Of a DNA stretch of 64,000 nucleotides, positions 8,643 through 16,795 are shown piece by piece. The translations under genes and the position numbers were made by a program. Position 1 is the stretch's first letter. Each line of letters begins with the position of its first letter. The DNA lies in assembly GCA_965214565.1 (NCBI GenBank), contig OZ243951.1:1860001-1924000 (forward strand). Direction: 5' to 3'. Source of the DNA: VXYK01 sp965214565 (lineage in GTDB: Bacteria; Actinomycetota; Acidimicrobiia; Acidimicrobiales; Aldehydirespiratoraceae). The notes below the pieces were generated by a model. It was not told where the DNA came from and searched no databases. It was given only the letters and a program-made list of their open reading frames with translations.

Positions 8643-9670
8643 ATCGCCTGCCTTTGCTCGGTTGCGTCGGCCCTCTGTGTTGGGAGGCGGGAGGCTAAGA
8701 AGTCGTCGATCTCAGGCACCGTAGGCATGTCGTCGGCACACATGAGCCGGTTGGCTACGATTGCCCCCGCGGCGTTCCCGTACTCCACGGTCCGCACCAG
8801 GTCCCAGCCATTCAGCAGGCCGTGGCAGAACGCGCCGCCGAAGGCGTCGCCGGAACCGAGTCCGCAGACGACCTCGACTGGGAATGGCGCGATCGTGGTT
8901 CGTGTGCCGTCCGCAAGTGCGACCATCACTCCGTCGGCACCCAGTTTCACAACCGCGGCGTGCAGTCCCCGTTCCAGCATGCGATCGGCCGCCTCGTCGG
9001 GGTCGCGGGTACCCACGGCTATCTCGCACTCGTCCCGGTTGCCGATTGCGATGCTGAAATGGTCGAGCATCGGGGCAATCTGTTCGCTGGCCGCGTCGGG
9101 CGAGTCCCAGAACATGGGCCGCCAATCGAGGTCGAGCACGGTGTGTGGCCTGCGGTCGCGCTCCCGCAGCATGGTACTGACGGTGGACCGGCTCGGTTCC
9201 CAGGCGAAGCGGGAGGCCGGAATCCAGAACACCGGCACCTCGCGCACGATATCGAGGTCCACATCATCGAGTGAGAGGTTCTGGTCCGGTGCCCGGGGTT
9301 CCCGGTAGAAGATGATGTTCGGATCCTCGGGAGGGTTCAGTTCAGCGAAAGCCAACGGGGTCTTGAGTTCTGGGTCGGTTCCCACGAAGCGTGTGTCGAC
9401 GTCGAAGGTGTGCTCAAGGGCATGGCGGACATATGCACCGAACTCGTCGTCGCCGACGCGGGTGACCGTGGCGCAGCGGTGTCCCAGGCGGGACGCGGCC
9501 ACCGCCACATTGGTCGACGTTCCCCCGATCGACTTGCGGAAGGTTGTCGCTTCGGTCATCGACACTCCGAGTTGCTGCGCGTAGATATCGACACTGACTC
9601 GTCCGACCGTGAGCAGTTCGAGACTACGCGCGGGCTCAGGCACCACCCGACACTGCTTGCTCGAGTTCAT
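8639..9670 (-). CDS. iolC: 5-dehydro-2-deoxygluconokinase IolC (PfkB family)
   Basis: Phosphorylates 2-deoxy-5-keto-gluconate before aldol cleavage. The 343-residue protein has the PfkB N-terminal GGTSTNVAVA motif and the C-terminal GLGSGDAFGGAF motif with the catalytic Asp. It lacks the C-terminal DUF2090 aldolase domain seen in some IolC proteins, fitting with a separate aldolase at the left edge. The ATG at 9670 overlaps the upstream ATPase by 35 bases; a GTG at 9697 and GTG codons at 9643-9646 are alternatives and no start has a strong ribosome-binding site. Confidence 0.88.
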   Translation of the reverse strand: MNSSKQCRVVPEPARSLELLTVGRVSVDIYAQQLGVSMTEATTFRKSIGGTSTNVAVAASRLGHRCATVTRVGDDEFGAYVRHALEHTFDVDTRFVGTDPELKTPLAFAELNPPEDPNIIFYREPRAPDQNLSLDDVDLDIVREVPVFWIPASRFAWEPSRSTVSTMLRERDRRPHTVLDLDWRPMFWDSPDAASEQIAPMLDHFSIAIGNRDECEIAVGTRDPDEAADRMLERGLHAAVVKLGADGVMVALADGTRTTIAPFPVEVVCGLGSGDAFGGAFCHGLLNGWDLVRTVEYGNAAGAIVANRLMCADDMPTVPEIDDFLASRLPTQRADATEQRQAI

Positions 9671-10424
9671 GCTGGAGTTGTTCGAGTTCGGCCCCACCGG
9701 CCATCAACTGGGTCAACTCTGACAGGGAGATGTCCTCTTTGGCGAAGTTGCCCATCGACTGACCACGGTTGAGGATCAGGAAACGGTCTCCGACCGGATA
9801 GGCGTGGCTCGGGTTGTGGGTGATGAAGATCACGCCGAGACCCCGGTTGCGGGCCTCGACGATGTAGCGCAGCACCACACCGGACTGTTTGACCCCGAGC
9901 GCCGATGTCGGCTCGTCGAGGATCAGCACCTTGGCACCGAAGTAGACCGCCCGAGCGATGGCGACCGACTGGCGTTCGCCGCCTGAGAGGGTGCCCACCG
10001 GCTGTTCGGTGTCGCGGATGTCGATGCCCATCTTGGCCATCTCCTCCTTGGCGATCCTCTTGGCCTTGGACTTGTTGACCCAGCGGATCGGCCAGCGACC
10101 GACAGTGGGTTCAGCACCGAGGAAGAAGTTCCGCCATACCGACATCAGCGGCACCATCGCCAGGTCCTGGTAGACCGCGGCGATGCCCCGGTCCAGGGCC
10201 TGACGGGGCGAGGTGAAGGAGCACTCCTCGCCCTCGAACACGTAGGTTCCCTCGCTGTGGTCGTGTACCCCCGCGAGAATCTTTATGAGGGTGGACTTAC
10301 CGGCTCCGTTGTCACCGAGCACGCAGGTCACCTCGCCCGCGTTCACGGTTGTGGTTACTCCCTGCAGGGCGATGATGTTGCCGTAGAACTTTCCTACGTT
10401 CTCCAATTCAATGAGGTTGCTCAT
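9636..10424 (-). CDS. Sugar/inositol ABC transporter ATP-binding protein
   Basis: A 262-residue single-cassette ATPase of the FrcA/carbohydrate-uptake-2 type. Walker A GDNGAGKST (37-45), Q-loop VYQDLA (84-89), signature LSGGE (146-150), Walker B VLILDE (166-171) and switch His (H203) are all present. Most family members have two cassettes; a single cassette is the frcA-like variant. The ATG at 10424 follows GGGAGGTC; longer upstream frames run through a tandem repeat and are unlikely. It would pair with the permease and lipoprotein of the same operon to import inositol or a related polyol. Confidence 0.93.
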   Translation of the reverse strand: MSNLIELENVGKFYGNIIALQGVTTTVNAGEVTCVLGDNGAGKSTLIKILAGVHDHSEGTYVFEGEECSFTSPRQALDRGIAAVYQDLAMVPLMSVWRNFFLGAEPTVGRWPIRWVNKSKAKRIAKEEMAKMGIDIRDTEQPVGTLSGGERQSVAIARAVYFGAKVLILDEPTSALGVKQSGVVLRYIVEARNRGLGVIFITHNPSHAYPVGDRFLILNRGQSMGNFAKEDISLSELTQLMAGGAELEQLQHELEQAVSGGA

Positions 10425-10501
10425 CGGATGACCTCCCGTGCGTCGTGTGCCTGTGCTTCCCGTGCGTCGTGTGCCTGTGCTTCGTGTGGGGGTCTGCTCA
10501 T
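10421..10501 (-). other. 26-codon mini-ORF bridging permease and ATPase, made of an 8-residue repeat
   Basis: The permease stop overlaps an ATG at 10501 (ATGA). The frame has 26 codons, contains AQAHDARE twice, and stops at a TGA that overlaps the ATPase ATG at 10424 (ATGA). The ATPase ribosome-binding site GGGAGGTC lies in its last codons. It starts ATG AGC, as does the ATPase. It fills the whole gap; a leader or coupling role is inferred. Confidence 0.5.
10435..10482. repeat. Perfect 24-bp tandem duplication
   Basis: Two adjoining identical 24-base units (10435-10458 and 10459-10482) in the spacer between the permease and ATPase genes. The unit length is a multiple of three, so it keeps the mini-ORF open. 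Confidence 0.9.
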
Positions 10502-12570
10502 CGGACCGCCTCCGCTTTCGACTTGATGAAGTTGTTGGCCATGACCGCACCGAGCAGGATCACGCCGAGGAAGGCGAAGCGCCAGTCCGAGTTCCACAGC
10601 GCAAGACCGATTCCCTGCTTCGACATGGCCATGATGAACGCCCCGATGGCCGCTCCGAGCACTGATCCGTAGCCGCCTGTCAGCGCTGTTCCGCCGACCA
10701 CAGCCGCGATGATGTACTCGAACTCGAGTCCGTTGCCGGTGCCGGACTGCAGCGTCTGCAGACGGAATGCCAGCAACAGGCCGACCAACCAGGCAGCGCC
10801 AGAGACAATCATGAAAAGCTGCGTCTTGGTCTTGGCCGCCGGCACGCCGACCTGGCGCGCCGCCTCCTTGTTGCCCCCGACCGCGAAGACCCAGCTTCCG
10901 AACTTGGTGCGCGCGAGCACGAAGGTCGCGACCGCGGTCACGGCGATGAACCAGAGGATGCTCATACGGAAAGTGGCAGGAGTGACTCCGGCGTCAATCT
11001 CGTCGCTGGTGGTCCACAGCAACCGCGAGATCAGACCGATCAGGACCGCAAACAGTCCTGTACCTGCCAACAATGTCGACAAGCGGTCGGCGTGGTGGTC
11101 AGCAACTCGTCTCTGCTGATAGCGGCCGCTCACCAAAGCCCACGCGAGGATTGTCACCGCACCGAACATCATCACGCTGAAGACCGCGGTGCGGAACTTC
11201 TCGTGGCCCGATTCGGCTTGGATGAACACTGCTAGAATCGCGATCGCCAGCGAATTCAGAACCAGGATCACTGAGCCTGACAGCGCCGAACTCTTCCTGG
11301 CCCGCAGTGCTGCCATTGCCAGCAGAATCAGGCCAGTTGTTGACAGACCGACGAACAGAATGGCCCGCAAACCCTGTTCGGTCGCCATGAACATGAAAGC
11401 GAAGACGGAAGTTGCGCCTATCAGACCGGCCCGTGCTGTCTTGACGGCGGCGGCCCACCGCTCGGCACCGGAATCTCCGGCCGTATTGCGATGCCAGACT
11501 ACTCCCCCTGCCAGCACGGCGATCGCGATCGTGATCAGTGCATTGACGCCCGCAGGAAGACGATCAAGGATCGTCTCCTGCCCGTTGACATCCACCACCA
11601 GAGCGCACACGACACCGATGACGATCAGCGCCACGCCGAGACCGGCGAGTTCGAGAACTCGCGAATCCAGGTGGATCCGGTTGTCGCCGGGGATGGTCTC
11701 GTAGCGCCACAGTGCGACTCCCAGGAGGCCGACAAGCGTAGCCGCCGCGATCACCAGGCCTGAGGCAAGATCGCCTGAGGCGCCGTCGGTGTTGTGCATC
11801 AGCAGCACGCCAGCGACCGTGCCTACGACACCACCGGCGAAGAGCACCAGACCAATGACGTTGGGAACTTTCTTGCGTAGGAAGTTCCCCTCGTACACAG
11901 CCAGGACCATCAGAGCGATGCCGAGCAGGATCCCGGCGGTGTAGACGATGTCGCGGGTGTCCCAGATGTGGTCGTTGCGGGCCCAGACGCCGGCGAAGAT
12001 CGGACGCCAGAAGTCGAAACCGTGACCCTCGTCGATCCGGCCCACAGAGATGTTGTCGATGGTGAGTTTGGAGAAGCCGAGCTTGAAACCGCGCAGCACG
12101 AAGAATGTCGCCAGCGTGACGATGAAGCTCGGCAGACCTGTCCGCTCCACGACTGTTCCGTTGTACCAGCCGAGTGCCATGGCCACGAAGAACGACAGCG
12201 GTATGGCGATGAACAGGCTCAAACCTGCACCGCCGAGCTCGCCGATGTCCTTGACCAACAGGATCGTGACAATGCCCAGTGCGCCTGTTGCCGCGCCCGA
12301 CGACAGGTCGAACTCTCCGCCGATCATCAGCAGGGCTACCGCCACGGCCATGATGCCGAGCGTGGCCGAGACGTCGAGTACCACGGCTTGGCTGCCGGCG
12401 GTGCCGAACTGCTCCGAAGCGGCCCAGAAGAAGAGCCAGATGGCAGCGGAGCCGATGACCGCGCCGATCTCGGGCCTGACCAGCATTCGTGTGAAGACAC
12501 CCCGGTAGGCGAGTCGTTCGTCGCCTGATGCACCGTCGTTGGTGTCGGGGTGCGCCGTCACGTCTGTCAT
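10498..12570 (-). CDS. Double-length ABC sugar permease (BPD_transp_2) with a large membrane insertion
   Basis: A 690-residue permease; RbsC/XylH-type relatives are usually about half that length. Residues ~30-215 match the N-terminal half (GGEFDLSSG, GLPSFIVTLATFF) and ~532-690 match the C-terminal half (FAVGGNKEAARQVGV, GGTALTGGYGS). Between them lie about 315 residues with roughly ten hydrophobic segments and no recognisable motif. The reading frame is intact, so the insertion appears functional rather than decay. The ATG at 12570 is preceded by AAGGGGGAAC. The stop overlaps a mini-ORF that leads to the ATPase. Confidence 0.9.
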   Translation of the reverse strand: MTDVTAHPDTNDGASGDERLAYRGVFTRMLVRPEIGAVIGSAAIWLFFWAASEQFGTAGSQAVVLDVSATLGIMAVAVALLMIGGEFDLSSGAATGALGIVTILLVKDIGELGGAGLSLFIAIPLSFFVAMALGWYNGTVVERTGLPSFIVTLATFFVLRGFKLGFSKLTIDNISVGRIDEGHGFDFWRPIFAGVWARNDHIWDTRDIVYTAGILLGIALMVLAVYEGNFLRKKVPNVIGLVLFAGGVVGTVAGVLLMHNTDGASGDLASGLVIAAATLVGLLGVALWRYETIPGDNRIHLDSRVLELAGLGVALIVIGVVCALVVDVNGQETILDRLPAGVNALITIAIAVLAGGVVWHRNTAGDSGAERWAAAVKTARAGLIGATSVFAFMFMATEQGLRAILFVGLSTTGLILLAMAALRARKSSALSGSVILVLNSLAIAILAVFIQAESGHEKFRTAVFSVMMFGAVTILAWALVSGRYQQRRVADHHADRLSTLLAGTGLFAVLIGLISRLLWTTSDEIDAGVTPATFRMSILWFIAVTAVATFVLARTKFGSWVFAVGGNKEAARQVGVPAAKTKTQLFMIVSGAAWLVGLLLAFRLQTLQSGTGNGLEFEYIIAAVVGGTALTGGYGSVLGAAIGAFIMAMSKQGIGLALWNSDWRFAFLGVILLGAVMANNFIKSKAEAVR

Positions 12571-12782
12571 ATAGTTCCCCCTTGGCTGCGCCAGTTCTGG
12601 CGCACATCGCCGGACACTGTCTTCAAACCCTGCGCGGCTCCAGCGTTACCGACCCAGGGATGCCTCAATTCAGAGGTTGGAGGTCCCGAGGTGGGGTTGC
12701 CGACACCTGAGTGCCGACAACCCCACCTCGGGTTTTGCTGCAATTGCCAGCCGATCGAGCGGGCTCGATCAGCTCGTCTTGA
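12571..12782 (-). other. Intercistronic spacer between binding-protein and permease genes
   Basis: The largest gap of the operon. It holds a long hairpin. Read in the frame of the binding-protein gene, the spacer is open for 71 codons after the TAG stop and ends at a TGA that overlaps the permease ATG at 12570. I see no protein-like composition in that stretch, so I do not call it a gene. Confidence 0.5.
12685..12732 (-). promoter_or_regulatory. 15-bp perfect-stem intercistronic hairpin
   Basis: Arms at 12685-12699 and 12718-12732 are perfectly complementary (15 bp, very GC-rich) with an 18-base loop. There is no T-tract on either side. It lies just after the binding-protein gene, as in many binding-protein-dependent transport operons where a 3' hairpin stabilises the binding-protein message and lowers expression of the permease genes. 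That role is inferred from position; partial transcription termination is the alternative. Confidence 0.75.
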
Positions 12783-13781
12783 CTATCGAGTTCCGGCAGC
12801 CACCAGCGCCTTGACGGCGGCGGCGTTGTCGGGGGTCACGAAGCCGGGTCCGGTGAGGATCGGGAGACCGCCACCGAGGGTGTTCTGGTTGGTCGCCTCA
12901 AGGTACATCAGCACGACCGGGATGTATCCCTGCAGGTACTGCTGCTGGTCGACGGTGAATGCAACCTCGCCCGCCTCGATGGCGTCGATGATGGACGGGG
13001 TGATGTCGAAGCCACCCACATGGAAGTCGCTGCCGACATTCTTGCCGAGCGCCTTGGCTGCTGCGAGACCGGACATGGCGATGACCGGGCCCACCCCGAG
13101 GAAGCCGTCGATGTCGGGATCGGCCGCTAGGGCTGCGTTGATAGCACCCTCCTGGGCGACCTGGTTGGCGTCGAGGTCCATGAAGTTCTGGATGACCTCG
13201 CCGTTGAAGGTCGCAGCGAGACCGTCGCAGCGCTCTCCGAGAGCGACGTTGTCCTGCTCCTGGATACCGCAGAGAACCTTGGTAGCACCGAGGTCATTGA
13301 AGCGGAGGCCTGCGCCGTTGCCAGCGATCACCTCGGTCTGGCCGACGTGGCTGGTGGCACCGATCGACTGGTAGTCGTTCACACCGGAGTTGAGGGTGTA
13401 GACGGGGATACCAGCAGCGACTGCTGACTGCAGCGGCGGGATCAACTGGTCGGGACTCGGCAGTGATGCGGCGATGCCGTCTGAGTCCGCAGCGATAGCA
13501 GCCTCGATATCACTGGCTTGGACACCCGGGTCGTTGTTCGACGGGTTCCAGACGAGTGTCACGCCCACATCAGCAGCAGCGGCTTCAGCGCCGCGTTTGA
13601 CGACCGACCAGAACGGTCCGTCGTCTGAGTGCGTGATCATGTGGAAGATCAGACCGCTGTCGGGTGCTTCATCTTCTGCAGCGGCTGGCTCCGGCTCGTC
13701 TGCGCTGTCGTCGTCGCCGCAGGAAACAGCGAAGAGCGAGAAGATCGCGAGCAGTGCTAACAGAAACCGTAGTTTCTTCAT
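12783..13781 (-). CDS. Sugar/inositol ABC transporter substrate-binding lipoprotein
   Basis: A 332-residue periplasmic-binding-protein of the RbsB/Peripla_BP_4 type. The N terminus MKKLRFLLALLAIF is a signal peptide ending in the lipobox FAVSC, followed by an acidic linker rich in D, E and A (DDDSADEPEP), then the binding fold (FWSVVKRGAEAAA, DGIAASLPSP). The start ATG at 13781 follows AGGAGGG. It would be anchored on the outer face of the membrane and deliver inositol or a related polyol to the permease. A Cys pair in the mature protein (CGI and RCDG) could form a disulfide. Confidence 0.93.
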   Translation of the reverse strand: MKKLRFLLALLAIFSLFAVSCGDDDSADEPEPAAAEDEAPDSGLIFHMITHSDDGPFWSVVKRGAEAAAADVGVTLVWNPSNNDPGVQASDIEAAIAADSDGIAASLPSPDQLIPPLQSAVAAGIPVYTLNSGVNDYQSIGATSHVGQTEVIAGNGAGLRFNDLGATKVLCGIQEQDNVALGERCDGLAATFNGEVIQNFMDLDANQVAQEGAINAALAADPDIDGFLGVGPVIAMSGLAAAKALGKNVGSDFHVGGFDITPSIIDAIEAGEVAFTVDQQQYLQGYIPVVLMYLEATNQNTLGGGLPILTGPGFVTPDNAAAVKALVAAGTR

Positions 13782-13848
13782 TTTGGGGATTCCCTCCTGT
13801 TGGGGTTGCAAGTAACCGGTTTCGGAACCGTTCGTCTCATGCGTTCAT
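13778..13848 (-). other. Mini-ORF relay (3 and 20 codons) between iolE and the binding protein
   Basis: The iolE stop overlaps an ATG at 13848 (ATGA) that reads MNA and stops; this TGA overlaps an ATG at 13840 (ATGA) opening a 20-codon frame beginning MRRTVPKPV; its TGA overlaps the binding-protein ATG at 13781 (ATGA). The AGGAGG of the binding-protein gene is inside the 20-codon frame. Seen directly; translation is inference. Confidence 0.4.
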
Positions 13849-14741
13849 GAGTCGAATCCGGTCTCCAAGCTCCGGATGAACGCGACGCTCGTTTGAACAT
13901 CACGAATTGGGCCTTCACCTTCGGGGGGCTCCCCGGTGGTTATGGCGACATCTTGTTCTATCACGTACCAGCCTTGATAGCTCTTCGCTTCCATCGTCTG
14001 CACTACGGCTGCAATGGAAGCGTCGCCCTGCCCGAGCGGTACGAAAAGTCCGGTTTGGACTGCCTGCATCAAGGTCAAGGATCCGGCGTTGAGTTCTGCG
14101 GCCAGGTCAAGTCTGAGGTCTTTGAGGTGGACGAGCGCGACCCGTTCGGCGTACTTCTCGGCGAAGGCGACGGGGTCGTAACCGCCGATGAGTAGATGGC
14201 CCGTGTCGAGCACCCAGTGGACGTCTGAGTAGTCGAGCACACGCTGCACCTCTGCTGCGGTTTCGATCAGCGAGTCGACATGGGGGTGCAGAACCTGTGT
14301 GAGCCCGTAGGAGCCGACTGTGGCTCCGACGGTGTCGAGCATCGAGAGGATGTTCGACCAGTGGCTGTCGGTCAGTTCGGGGCGGGTCCAGTCGTCGGGG
14401 TCGCTGACCACACAGGTCACGTAGTCTGTTGCGCCTGCATCGGCGAGCAGCCGTGCGCTCTGGTGAACTCGATCGAGTGTCTCGTCGCGCTGTTCCGGGT
14501 CTGCCAACGGGAGCGGGTTGAACCCGCCGGTGAGGGCCAGTCCGAACGAACTCAGCGTGTGTGACAGTTCGGCCGGGTCGGTGGGCAGATAGCCGATCGA
14601 CCCCAGTTCGGTGGCGCGCAAGCCCACTTCAGACATTTCGCGGAGTACGCGCTCCACGGGAAGTTGGATTCCCCAACCGGGAACTTCGCACACTCCCCAG
14701 GAGATGGGCGCGGCAGCGGTGCGTTCCAAAACAGTCGTCAT
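13845..14741 (-). CDS. iolE: 2-keto-myo-inositol dehydratase IolE
   Basis: Dehydrates 2-keto-myo-inositol to the trihydroxycyclohexanedione used by IolD. The 298-residue TIM-barrel protein begins with the family hallmark PISWGVCE and has probable metal ligands in ATELG, VLDTGH, LVHLKD and VIEQD. The rhizopine gene mocC is a close relative, so a role with a substituted inosose is possible. First gene of the minus-strand operon; the ATG at 14741 follows AGTGAGGCGA about 40 bases inside the operator. Confidence 0.92.
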   Translation of the reverse strand: MTTVLERTAAAPISWGVCEVPGWGIQLPVERVLREMSEVGLRATELGSIGYLPTDPAELSHTLSSFGLALTGGFNPLPLADPEQRDETLDRVHQSARLLADAGATDYVTCVVSDPDDWTRPELTDSHWSNILSMLDTVGATVGSYGLTQVLHPHVDSLIETAAEVQRVLDYSDVHWVLDTGHLLIGGYDPVAFAEKYAERVALVHLKDLRLDLAAELNAGSLTLMQAVQTGLFVPLGQGDASIAAVVQTMEAKSYQGWYVIEQDVAITTGEPPEGEGPIRDVQTSVAFIRSLETGFDS

Positions 14742-14780
14742 CAACGCTGTCGCCTCACTCTGCTGCCCCCCAGGACTTCG

Positions 14781-14823
14781 AATAGTTAGAGCGCTCTATT
14801 GATTGTAGAGCGCTCTAACTATT
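14781..14823. promoter_or_regulatory. LacI-family operator: 18-bp perfect inverted repeat with two TAGAGCGCTCTA palindromes
   Basis: Arms 14781-14798 and 14806-14823 are perfectly complementary, separated by TTGATTG. Each arm contains the self-complementary 12-mer TAGAGCGCTCTA (14787-14798 and 14806-14817), so two operators sit 19 bases apart. The central CG-symmetric palindrome is typical of LacI/GalR sites. It lies between divergent iolE and the lacI-type gene and probably represses both. Confidence 0.88.
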
Positions 14824-14846
14824 ACTCTTCCGTCTGTCGTTGTCAA
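14817..14846 (-). promoter_or_regulatory. Candidate promoter of the inositol operon
   Basis: On the minus strand TTGACA (14846-14841) is followed after 18 bases by TAGTTA (14822-14817). The -10 box and the expected start point fall in the inverted repeat, so repressor binding would block polymerase. A TACAAT at 14807-14802 is a second possible -10 without a good -35. Confidence 0.5.
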
Positions 14847-14867
14847 GTGTCACAGGAGTTCGAGGTC

Positions 14868-15890
14868 TTGGTCCAAGCAACCATGGAAGACGTCGCAAGC
14901 CGCGCGGGAGTGTCGCGAGCCCTGGTTTCGCTGGTCATGCGGAACTCGCCGAAGGTGAGCGAGCGGTCTCGAATCGCTGTCCTCGAAGCCGCGGAAGAAC
15001 TCGGCTACCGACGAAACCTCATGGCCCACCACCTCGCCAGTCGGCGCACCATGACGATCGGCTTGGTTCTGAACGACCTTCACAACCCCTTCTTCGCGGA
15101 GATGACCGACGGCATCCACGAAGCTGCGCTCGAGGCCGGCTATCGCATCGTCATCAACACTGGACTTCGCAAGCGGGCGGGCGAGAAGGCTGCAGTCGAC
15201 ACCTTTCTCGAATTCCGCACCGACGGGATCATCCTGGTGGGCAGCGAGTTGTTCGGCGATGAACTGGAGGCGCTTGCCGCAGAGACCAACCTGGTCGTCG
15301 CGGCCCGCGACTCGACAGCCGACACCTACGACACAGTGAGTATCGACGACCGCTTGGGAGCACTAATGGTCGTCGACCACCTGGCTAATCTCGGTCACCG
15401 GCACATCGCGCACATAGACGGCGGTCCAGGCGCCGGAGCGCGCAGGCGCCGTGAGGGCTACAAGGCTGCGATGGAACAACGCGGCCTGTCCGAGCATGTT
15501 CGCATCGTTGCCGGCGAATACAGCGAACACGCCGGGACCGCCGGTGTTGATCGGCTGCTGAGCGACGGTGAGCCCCCGACAGCGATCTTTGCTGCCAACG
15601 ACCTGATGGCCACCGGTGTGTTGAACCGGCTTCAAGGTAGAGGTCTGAGAGTCCCCGACGATGTGTCGCTGGTCGGTTTCGACAACACCGCGGCGGCAGC
15701 GCTGCACCAGATGAGCCTGACCACCGTCGACCAACCGTGCGAACTGCTCGGTCAGTTGGCCGCCCAGTACCTGATCGAGCGACTCGACGAAGAACGAAAA
15801 GATCCTGTACACGAACTGCTGACCCCTTCGCTCGTTTGTCGCAGCACCAGTGGCCCCGTGACGCGTACAGTGCCCGCGAAGGACAGGTAA
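14868..15890 (+). CDS. LacI/GalR-family transcriptional regulator
   Basis: A 340-residue repressor: N-terminal helix-turn-helix (MEDVASRAGVSRALVS) with hinge (RNLMAHHLASRR), then a periplasmic-binding-like ligand domain (TIGLVLNDLHNPFF). The TTG start at 14868 is chosen because AGGAG lies nine bases upstream and it gives the usual few residues before the HTH; ATG at 14883 is the alternative. The double palindrome directly upstream is its likely binding site. It probably senses an inositol or xylose-type sugar and controls the operons on both sides. Confidence 0.92.
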   Translation: MVQATMEDVASRAGVSRALVSLVMRNSPKVSERSRIAVLEAAEELGYRRNLMAHHLASRRTMTIGLVLNDLHNPFFAEMTDGIHEAALEAGYRIVINTGLRKRAGEKAAVDTFLEFRTDGIILVGSELFGDELEALAAETNLVVAARDSTADTYDTVSIDDRLGALMVVDHLANLGHRHIAHIDGGPGAGARRRREGYKAAMEQRGLSEHVRIVAGEYSEHAGTAGVDRLLSDGEPPTAIFAANDLMATGVLNRLQGRGLRVPDDVSLVGFDNTAAAALHQMSLTTVDQPCELLGQLAAQYLIERLDEERKDPVHELLTPSLVCRSTSGPVTRTVPAKDR

Positions 15891-15900
15891 GAGTAGAGCC

Positions 15901-16773
15901 ATGTCAGCCAGCACGATCAGAGTGGTCGATACCGACAACCTTGACGAGCAACTCCCCGACCTGTTGGCCGAGATGCTCAGCGGATCCGGCGCGATCATCA
16001 TCAAGAACGCATTTGGTGCCGAGATGATTGCCGAGGCCCGCGACCTGATCCACCATTACACGGTTTCCGAGGACGACAAGGAAACCCACTTCCTGGGGGC
16101 GAGCACCGACCAGGTCAACCTGCAACGACGTGTCTGGAACCTGTTGAACAAGGGCGAGGTGTTCGAACAGATGGTGCAGCACCCGCTGGTGATGAAGATC
16201 GTGGGTGCTTTTCTTGGTGACGAGTTCATCATGGGCTCGGTCGCGGCCAACCGTCTGCTGCCCGGCGGCCCGGGCCAGGAACCCCACATCGACTATCCCT
16301 ACTGGGACCTCTACAAACGGTCCTCGTTCCCGATGAGGATCAACTCGAGCTATCCGCTCAACTGTCAGGCGACGGTGATGCTCGACCCCTTCACCCCCGA
16401 TACCGGAGCAACCGCCTTCCTGCCCTACTCCCAGGGTGAATTGATCTACCCCGAGACCGAAGACCGTGAGCGGTTCTTCGCCGAGGCGGCACGGATGGAG
16501 GGCGACCCCGGCGACTGCGTCATCTTCAACGGGATGTGCTGGCACTGCGCTATGCCCAACGTCTCCGAACAGGACCGCACCGGAATCCTGATCGAGTACC
16601 TGCCCAAGTTCGTCACCCCCCTCGAAGACCAGCTCTCGGGCGTTCGCGCTGAGGTGGTTGAGCGGGCCACTCCCATGCTGCGGCAGCTCATGGCCATGGA
16701 CTACCCCTATCCCAAGCTGTTCGACGAGGCCGAGGCGGCTGTCCAGATCGGTCGCGATGTCTCGCCCTACTAG
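15901..16773 (+). CDS. Phytanoyl-CoA dioxygenase (PhyH) family protein
   Basis: A 290-residue non-haem Fe(II)/2-oxoglutarate-type oxygenase. The iron facial triad is visible as HID (in EPHIDYPY) and a distal H in CWHCAM, followed by R in RTGILIEYL for 2-oxoglutarate. Starts ten bases after the lacI-type gene, so likely the same transcript. Such enzymes hydroxylate or O-demethylate small molecules; next to sugar and cyclitol genes it may pre-process a substituted sugar or inositol. The substrate cannot be read from sequence. Confidence 0.88.
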   Translation: MSASTIRVVDTDNLDEQLPDLLAEMLSGSGAIIIKNAFGAEMIAEARDLIHHYTVSEDDKETHFLGASTDQVNLQRRVWNLLNKGEVFEQMVQHPLVMKIVGAFLGDEFIMGSVAANRLLPGGPGQEPHIDYPYWDLYKRSSFPMRINSSYPLNCQATVMLDPFTPDTGATAFLPYSQGELIYPETEDRERFFAEAARMEGDPGDCVIFNGMCWHCAMPNVSEQDRTGILIEYLPKFVTPLEDQLSGVRAEVVERATPMLRQLMAMDYPYPKLFDEAEAAVQIGRDVSPY

Positions 16774-16795
16774 ACACAGGTCGCAGGCTAGATCC

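Noticed and set aside
7521..9308. 595-codon plus-strand open frame
   Set aside because: Shadow of the hydroxyacid dehydrogenase and iolC on the opposite strand; composition is not protein-like and there is no start signal.
10435..10482. Possible insertion-sequence remnant
   Set aside because: Only a local 24-bp duplication; no terminal inverted repeats, target duplication or transposase frame.
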